Below, one piece after another: positions 7,420 through 10,081 of a stretch of DNA of 10,081 bases. Location of the stretch: positions 1-10,081 of the forward strand of contig JACMOY010000327.1 of the NCBI GenBank assembly GCA_014377795.1. Reading direction: 5' to 3'. Both the position numbers and the translations under genes were made by a program. The DNA comes from Actinomycetota bacterium (GTDB lineage Bacteria; Actinomycetota; Actinomycetes; Actinomycetales; Angustibacteraceae). Under the pieces are notes generated by a model, which saw only the letters and a program-made list of their open reading frames with translations, was not told the DNA's origin and did no database searches. Position 1 is the first letter of the stretch. Every line of letters starts with the position of its first letter.

Positions 7420-8264
7420 TGCGGCCCCTGCTCGACGGCCTGCCGGACCATCCGCTCGAGGTCCGCCGTGGCCGGCGCCACATCCTGCGCGGGCCGGGTG
7501 AGCCAGACGAAGTACTCGACGTTGCCGCTCGGCCCAGGCCAGCGACTGGCCCGGACGGCGAGCACCGCCAGTGCGTGGTCCGCGACGGCGGCCCGCACCA
7601 CCGACAGCACCGCGTCGACCCGACGGGGGACGTCGCGGACGACCCCTCCCGCGCCGAGGCGCTCGCGCCCGACCTCGAACTGCGGCTTGATGAGGACGAG
7701 CAGGTCACCGCCGCGGCGCACCAGAGCGACGAGGTCGGCGAGCACGACGGTGACGGAGATGAAGGACAGGTCGGCCACGAGCAGCTCGACCTGGCCACCG
7801 ACCTGCTCGGGTGACAGGCCGCGGACGGTCACGCCCGCCCGATCCTGCACCCGCGGATCCGCGCGCAGCGGGGCAGCCAGCTGGTCGTGCCCGACGTCGA
7901 CCGCCACCACGTGCGCCGCCCCGTGCTCGAGCAGCACCTGGGTGAAGCCACCCGTGCTGGCGCCGGCGTCCAGGCAGCGACGGCCGGCGACCACGGGCGC
8001 CGCACCCGCGGCGGCCAGGTCCTCGAGGAACCCGGACAGCTTGAGGGCGCCCCGGCCGACGTAGTCCGGCCGCTCGCCGGCCGCCACGACGACGTCGCTG
8101 CCGGCCGACACCCGCTGCGAGACCTTGCCGGCGGGCCGCCCGTCGACCTGCACCCGCCCGGCGCGCACCAGCTCCTCGGCCTGACCGCGGGCACGAGCCA
8201 GCCCGCGGCGCACCAGCTCGACGTCCAGGCGGTTCGCGGTCTCAGAGATCGGTCGGTCAGCCAT
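7416..8264 (-). CDS. tlyA: TlyA family rRNA 2'-O-methyltransferase (hemolysin-like)
   Basis: A 282-residue S4 plus FtsJ-like methyltransferase. In M. tuberculosis TlyA methylates ribose at 16S C1409 and 23S C1920, which makes ribosomes sensitive to capreomycin. An S4 RNA-binding domain covers about 12-60 (RLDVELVRRGLARARGQAEE), then a linker RPDYVGRGALKL. SAM-binding motif I, CLDAGASTGGFTQVLL, is at 97-112. The catalytic tetrad can be read as K75, D165 (ADLSFIS), K193 (LIKPQFE) and E250 (NVEYF). Spacing is close to the mycobacterial K-D-K-E set, offset by 6-12 residues. The ATG start at 8264 overlaps the end of the upstream small gene by 8 nt and has no clear ribosome binding site of its own, so translation is probably coupled. 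Downstream it overlaps the NAD kinase gene by 4 nt. Confidence 0.95.
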   Translation of the reverse strand: MADRPISETANRLDVELVRRGLARARGQAEELVRAGRVQVDGRPAGKVSQRVSAGSDVVVAAGERPDYVGRGALKLSGFLEDLAAAGAAPVVAGRRCLDAGASTGGFTQVLLEHGAAHVVAVDVGHDQLAAPLRADPRVQDRAGVTVRGLSPEQVGGQVELLVADLSFISVTVVLADLVALVRRGGDLLVLIKPQFEVGRERLGAGGVVRDVPRRVDAVLSVVRAAVADHALAVLAVRASRWPGPSGNVEYFVWLTRPAQDVAPATADLERMVRQAVEQGPQ

Positions 8265-8418
8265 CGAGATCGGCGAGACGGTCCTGCATGCTGCGGTGCG
8301 CCCCGACGTACGCCTCGACCTGCTCGGCGACCGGCGCGCTCGTGGCGTCGGTCAGCTCGGCCAGGGCAGCGTCGACCGCCTCGTCGCCGGTGGGCGGTGG
8401 CGCGGGCTGCTCGCTCAT
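8257..8418 (-). CDS. Small conserved protein upstream of tlyA (Rv1693-like)
   Basis: A 53-residue acidic protein starting MSEQPAPPPTGDEAVDAALA and ending MQDRLADLDG. Its start ATG (8418) overlaps the previous stop as ATGA, and its TGA (8259-8257) lies inside the first codons of tlyA. The pattern is an N-terminal Pro-rich lead, then DEAVDAALAELTD, then a helix VAEQVEAYVGAHRSMQDRLADL. It matches the short hypothetical proteins that sit just before tlyA in many actinobacteria (about 50-60 residues). It has no signal peptide, membrane segment or known catalytic motif. The fixed position suggests a small partner or simply a coupling peptide for tlyA; function is unknown. The overlaps at both ends, the coherent composition and the synteny support it as real. 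Confidence 0.85.
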   Translation of the reverse strand: MSEQPAPPPTGDEAVDAALAELTDATSAPVAEQVEAYVGAHRSMQDRLADLDG

Positions 8419-9029
8419 GTCGAGGTGGCCTTGGACGCGGACGACCTCTTCGTCGTGCGCTTGGTCGCAGCCTTGCGGGGCGTGGTCTTGGCCGTCTCAG
8501 CCGTTTTAGCCGTCGCGCTCCTGGCCGTCGCCCGCTTCGCAGCTGCCGGCGTCGTCGTGGCCTTCTTTGCGGCCGCTCGCTTCGTGGCCGCTCGCTTCGT
8601 GGCCGTCTTCGCGGTCGCCGTCTTCGCGATTGCCTTCTTCGCGGTTGCCTTCTTCGCGGTCGCTCGCTTCGCGGTCGCTCGCTTCGCCGTCGTCGCGCCC
8701 AGGTCGCGCTCGAGCTCACGCACCCGGGCCCGACTGGTGACCAGCTCGGCCTCCAGATCGGACCTGCCGTCCAGGCCGAGGCGGGAGACGACCGTCTCGA
8801 CCTCGGCCCGCACCAGATGGCTGAGCATCTCGCGGTTGGCCCGGCCGGCGGCCAGCAGCTCGTCGGCCAGGGCAGACGCCTGGGCGGCCAGTCCATCGAC
8901 CCCGGCTGAGGCCACCGGCAGCACGGCAGCGGCGGCCAGTGCCTGGCGGGCGGCCTCGAGGGCGCGCTGGCGGGTCAGGTCACCGACACCGCTGGCGACC
9001 TGCAGGTAGGCCTTGAGAACCTCGATCAC
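8415..9029 (-). CDS. Phasin-like coiled-coil protein with histone H1-like Lys/Ala tail
   Basis: A 204-residue two-part protein. Residues 1-110 are predicted to be helical: MIEVLKAYLQVASGVGDLTR, an Ala-rich amphipathic middle, then RAEVETVVSRLGLDGRSDLE and RARVRELERDL. This resembles phasin-type or heptad coiled-coil proteins, and the RLGL...DLE...RVxxLE pattern is common at the end of actinobacterial phasin-like proteins. Residues 112-204 are a basic low-complexity tail of TAKRA/TAKKA/TAKTA pentads, then looser AATKRAAAKKA and KTTPRKAATKR runs. It recalls eukaryotic H1 and the mycobacterial HupB tail. I start at GTG 9029 because GGAGG lies 6 nt upstream; the open frame to 9107 would run into the HAD gene. 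The tail suggests binding to nucleic acid or another polyanion (inference). Exact function is unknown. Its TGA overlaps the next ATG. Confidence 0.82.
   Translation of the reverse strand: MIEVLKAYLQVASGVGDLTRQRALEAARQALAAAAVLPVASAGVDGLAAQASALADELLAAGRANREMLSHLVRAEVETVVSRLGLDGRSDLEAELVTSRARVRELERDLGATTAKRATAKRATAKKATAKKAIAKTATAKTATKRAATKRAAAKKATTTPAAAKRATARSATAKTAETAKTTPRKAATKRTTKRSSASKATST
8580..8696 (-). repeat. 15-bp tandem repeat encoding the TAKRA/TAKKA pentads
   Basis: On the plus strand, units of the form CTTCGCGGTCGCTCG recur with 15-bp period. Two adjacent copies (8652-8666 and 8667-8681) are identical. The units at 8607, 8622 and 8637 are diverged (for example CTTCGCGGTTGCCTT), one unit near 8595 is shortened to 12 bp, and 8580-8594 is CTTCGTGGCCGCTCG. 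Read on the minus strand each unit encodes five residues (A-T-A-K-R/K/T), so length change by whole units keeps the frame. It lies wholly within the tail of the coiled-coil gene. Confidence 0.8.
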
Positions 9030-9035
9030 GACTGA

Positions 9036-9040
9036 CCTCC
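9036..9040 (-). promoter_or_regulatory. Strong Shine-Dalgarno GGAGG
   Basis: GGAGG on the minus strand lies 6 nt before GTG 9029 and decides the start of the H1-tailed coiled-coil gene. It is the clearest ribosome binding site in the window and sits in the only gap longer than 10 nt (9030-9076). I see no convincing promoter in that 47-nt gap. Confidence 0.85.
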
Positions 9041-9076
9041 TCGGCGTTCGCCAGGGACGGCGAGCGTGCGGCCACG

Positions 9077-10081
9077 CTACCGGTCCCACCCGTGCGGCGC
9101 CGTCCAAGCCGACAGCGCGCGGGCCGCCCGGTCGACCAGGCGTGCAGGTGCGCCCTCGTCCTCACCCGCCGCCCACACCGCCGAGCACACCGCACGCAGC
9201 GCCTCGAGCGCCTCGTCCGCACCCCCGGTGGCCGGGGACGCGGGGTCCAGCTCGACCTGGTCGTCGGCGACTCTGGCTGCGGCGCCGCCGCAACGCCACC
9301 AACCGTCGTGATCGGCCTCGCAGCCCGGGTGCGGCGCCGCGAGCCCGTCCAGGTCGGCCGCGACCAGCGTCGGCCGCAGGCCTGCTGGTGCCGCGAGCAG
9401 GTCGTGTGCTGCGCTGACCCCGGTGAGCACCAGCAGGCTGGGCAGCTCGGCGGCGGCCGCCCCGGCGATGTCGGTGTCCAGCCGGTCGCCCACGACCAGC
9501 GGACGCCGCGCGCCGGTGCGGCGCACGGCCTCGTCCATGATCGGGCGCCACGGCTTGCCGGTCACGGTCGGCGTCGCGCCGGTCGCCTGCTGCACCACCT
9601 GCACCAGCGCACCGTTGCCCGGCGCCGGGCCCCGGGGGGTGGGGATGCTGAGGTCGAGGTTGCTGGCGCCCCACGGCACCCCGGCCCGGACGGCGATGCA
9701 GCCCTCGACGAGCTGGGCCCAGCCGACGTCGGGTGAGAAGCCCCGCACCCCCGCCGCCGGGTCGTCGTCAGCCGAGGAGACCGGTGTCAGACCGACCGCG
9801 GTCAGCGCGGCCCGCAGGCCCTCGCCGCCCACCACCAGCACGCGGGACCCGACCGCCAGCCGGTCCGCGAGCACGGTGGCCGCGGCCTGGGCGCTGGTCA
9901 CCACGTCGCCGGCGTCGGCAGCGACCCCGATCCGTGTCAAGTGCTCGGCCACCGCGTCCGGGGTGCGGGAGGCGTTGTTGGTGACGAAGGCGAGGCGGGC
10001 CCCTGCCGCAACGGCTGCGGCCAGGGCCGGGGCGGCCCGCGGAACGACCGCGTCGCCCACGTAGACGACACCGTCCAGGTC
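9077..10081 (-). CDS. HAD-IIA family phosphatase (NagD-like, Rv1692-like), 5' end cut by the window
   Basis: The frame is open through the right edge and 334 residues are visible. The first visible residues are DLDGVVY, HAD motif I with the nucleophile Asp and acid Asp (10081-10073), so only a few N-terminal codons are missing. Motif II is VTNNASR (33-39), the motif III Lys is GKPW (K176), and motif IV is GDRLDTD (198-204). NLDLSIPTPRG and GNGALVQVV are typical of the HAD-IIA cap region. Such enzymes dephosphorylate small phosphate esters. The M. tuberculosis homologue at this locus, Rv1692, is reported as a glycerol 3-phosphate phosphatase in phospholipid recycling. A C-terminal extension of roughly 70 residues beyond the NagD core (about 260 on) is Ala/Asp-rich and resembles that of the actinobacterial members. 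The TAG stop is 47 nt before the next gene. Confidence 0.9.
   Translation of the reverse strand, partial: DLDGVVYVGDAVVPRAAPALAAAVAAGARLAFVTNNASRTPDAVAEHLTRIGVAADAGDVVTSAQAAATVLADRLAVGSRVLVVGGEGLRAALTAVGLTPVSSADDDPAAGVRGFSPDVGWAQLVEGCIAVRAGVPWGASNLDLSIPTPRGPAPGNGALVQVVQQATGATPTVTGKPWRPIMDEAVRRTGARRPLVVGDRLDTDIAGAAAAELPSLLVLTGVSAAHDLLAAPAGLRPTLVAADLDGLAAPHPGCEADHDGWWRCGGAAARVADDQVELDPASPATGGADEALEALRAVCSAVWAAGEDEGAPARLVDRAARALSAWTAPHGWDR

Noticed and set aside
4504..8064. Plus-strand open frame of 1186 codons
   Set aside because: Ser/Ala/Arg-rich shadow antisense to RecN, NAD kinase and TlyA, all of which have intact motifs on the minus strand.
8580..8696. Repeat array as CRISPR or as a regulatory binding array
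   Set aside because: Units are contiguous with no spacers, are diverged at third positions, and translate as in-frame pentads, so they are coding repeats.
9030..9107. Earlier start for the H1-tailed protein at 9107
   Set aside because: It would overlap the HAD gene and adds a Trp/Arg/Pro-rich stretch. GGAGG correctly spaced before GTG 9029 is far better.

Overview
The window comes from a very GC-rich actinobacterium (class Actinomycetia). The evidence is extreme G/C at third codon positions, frequent GTG starts, and a gene order (HAD phosphatase, small protein, tlyA, NAD kinase, recN, steA, steB) that matches the conserved Mycobacterium tuberculosis Rv1692-Rv1698 block and the equivalent Streptomyces block. 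I cannot name the genus.

Every gene lies on the minus strand, so the reading order is from high to low coordinates. First is a HAD-IIA phosphatase (10081-9077) that loses only its first few codons at the window edge. After a 47-nt gap with a strong GGAGG ribosome binding site comes a phasin-like coiled-coil protein with a histone H1-like Lys/Ala tail (9029-8415). Next are a 53-residue Rv1693-like protein (8418-8257), tlyA (8264-7416), NAD kinase (7419-6517), recN (from 6506), steA (ending 3534), steB/mctB-like (3533-2574), a MraY/WecA-like membrane transferase (2570-1713), a MurJ-like MOP flippase (1716-67), and the first 23 codons of a GT-B glycosyltransferase (70-1). Junctions are 4- or 8-nt overlaps or gaps of 0-10 nt, so this looks like one long, translationally coupled operon. 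I see no promoter, tRNA, mobile element or CRISPR, and no gene-free stretch longer than 47 nt.

The genes fall into three groups. The first is information and stress functions: TlyA rRNA methylation, NADP supply, and RecN break repair. The second is cell division and envelope functions: SteA/SteB. The third is a glycan-lipid set: a polyprenyl-phosphate transferase-like protein, a lipid-linked-precursor flippase and a glycosyltransferase. That last set follows steB, where mycobacteria have pyrG directly, and it may form a small envelope-glycan pathway coupled to the division genes.

The most unusual feature is that recN has no stop codon. It reads in frame through a 23-residue Ala/Arg/Pro linker into steA, giving a 990-codon RecN-SteA reading frame. 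The linker DNA contains a perfect 11-bp inverted repeat. The second notable item is the H1-like tail gene, whose tail is built from a 15-bp tandem repeat.
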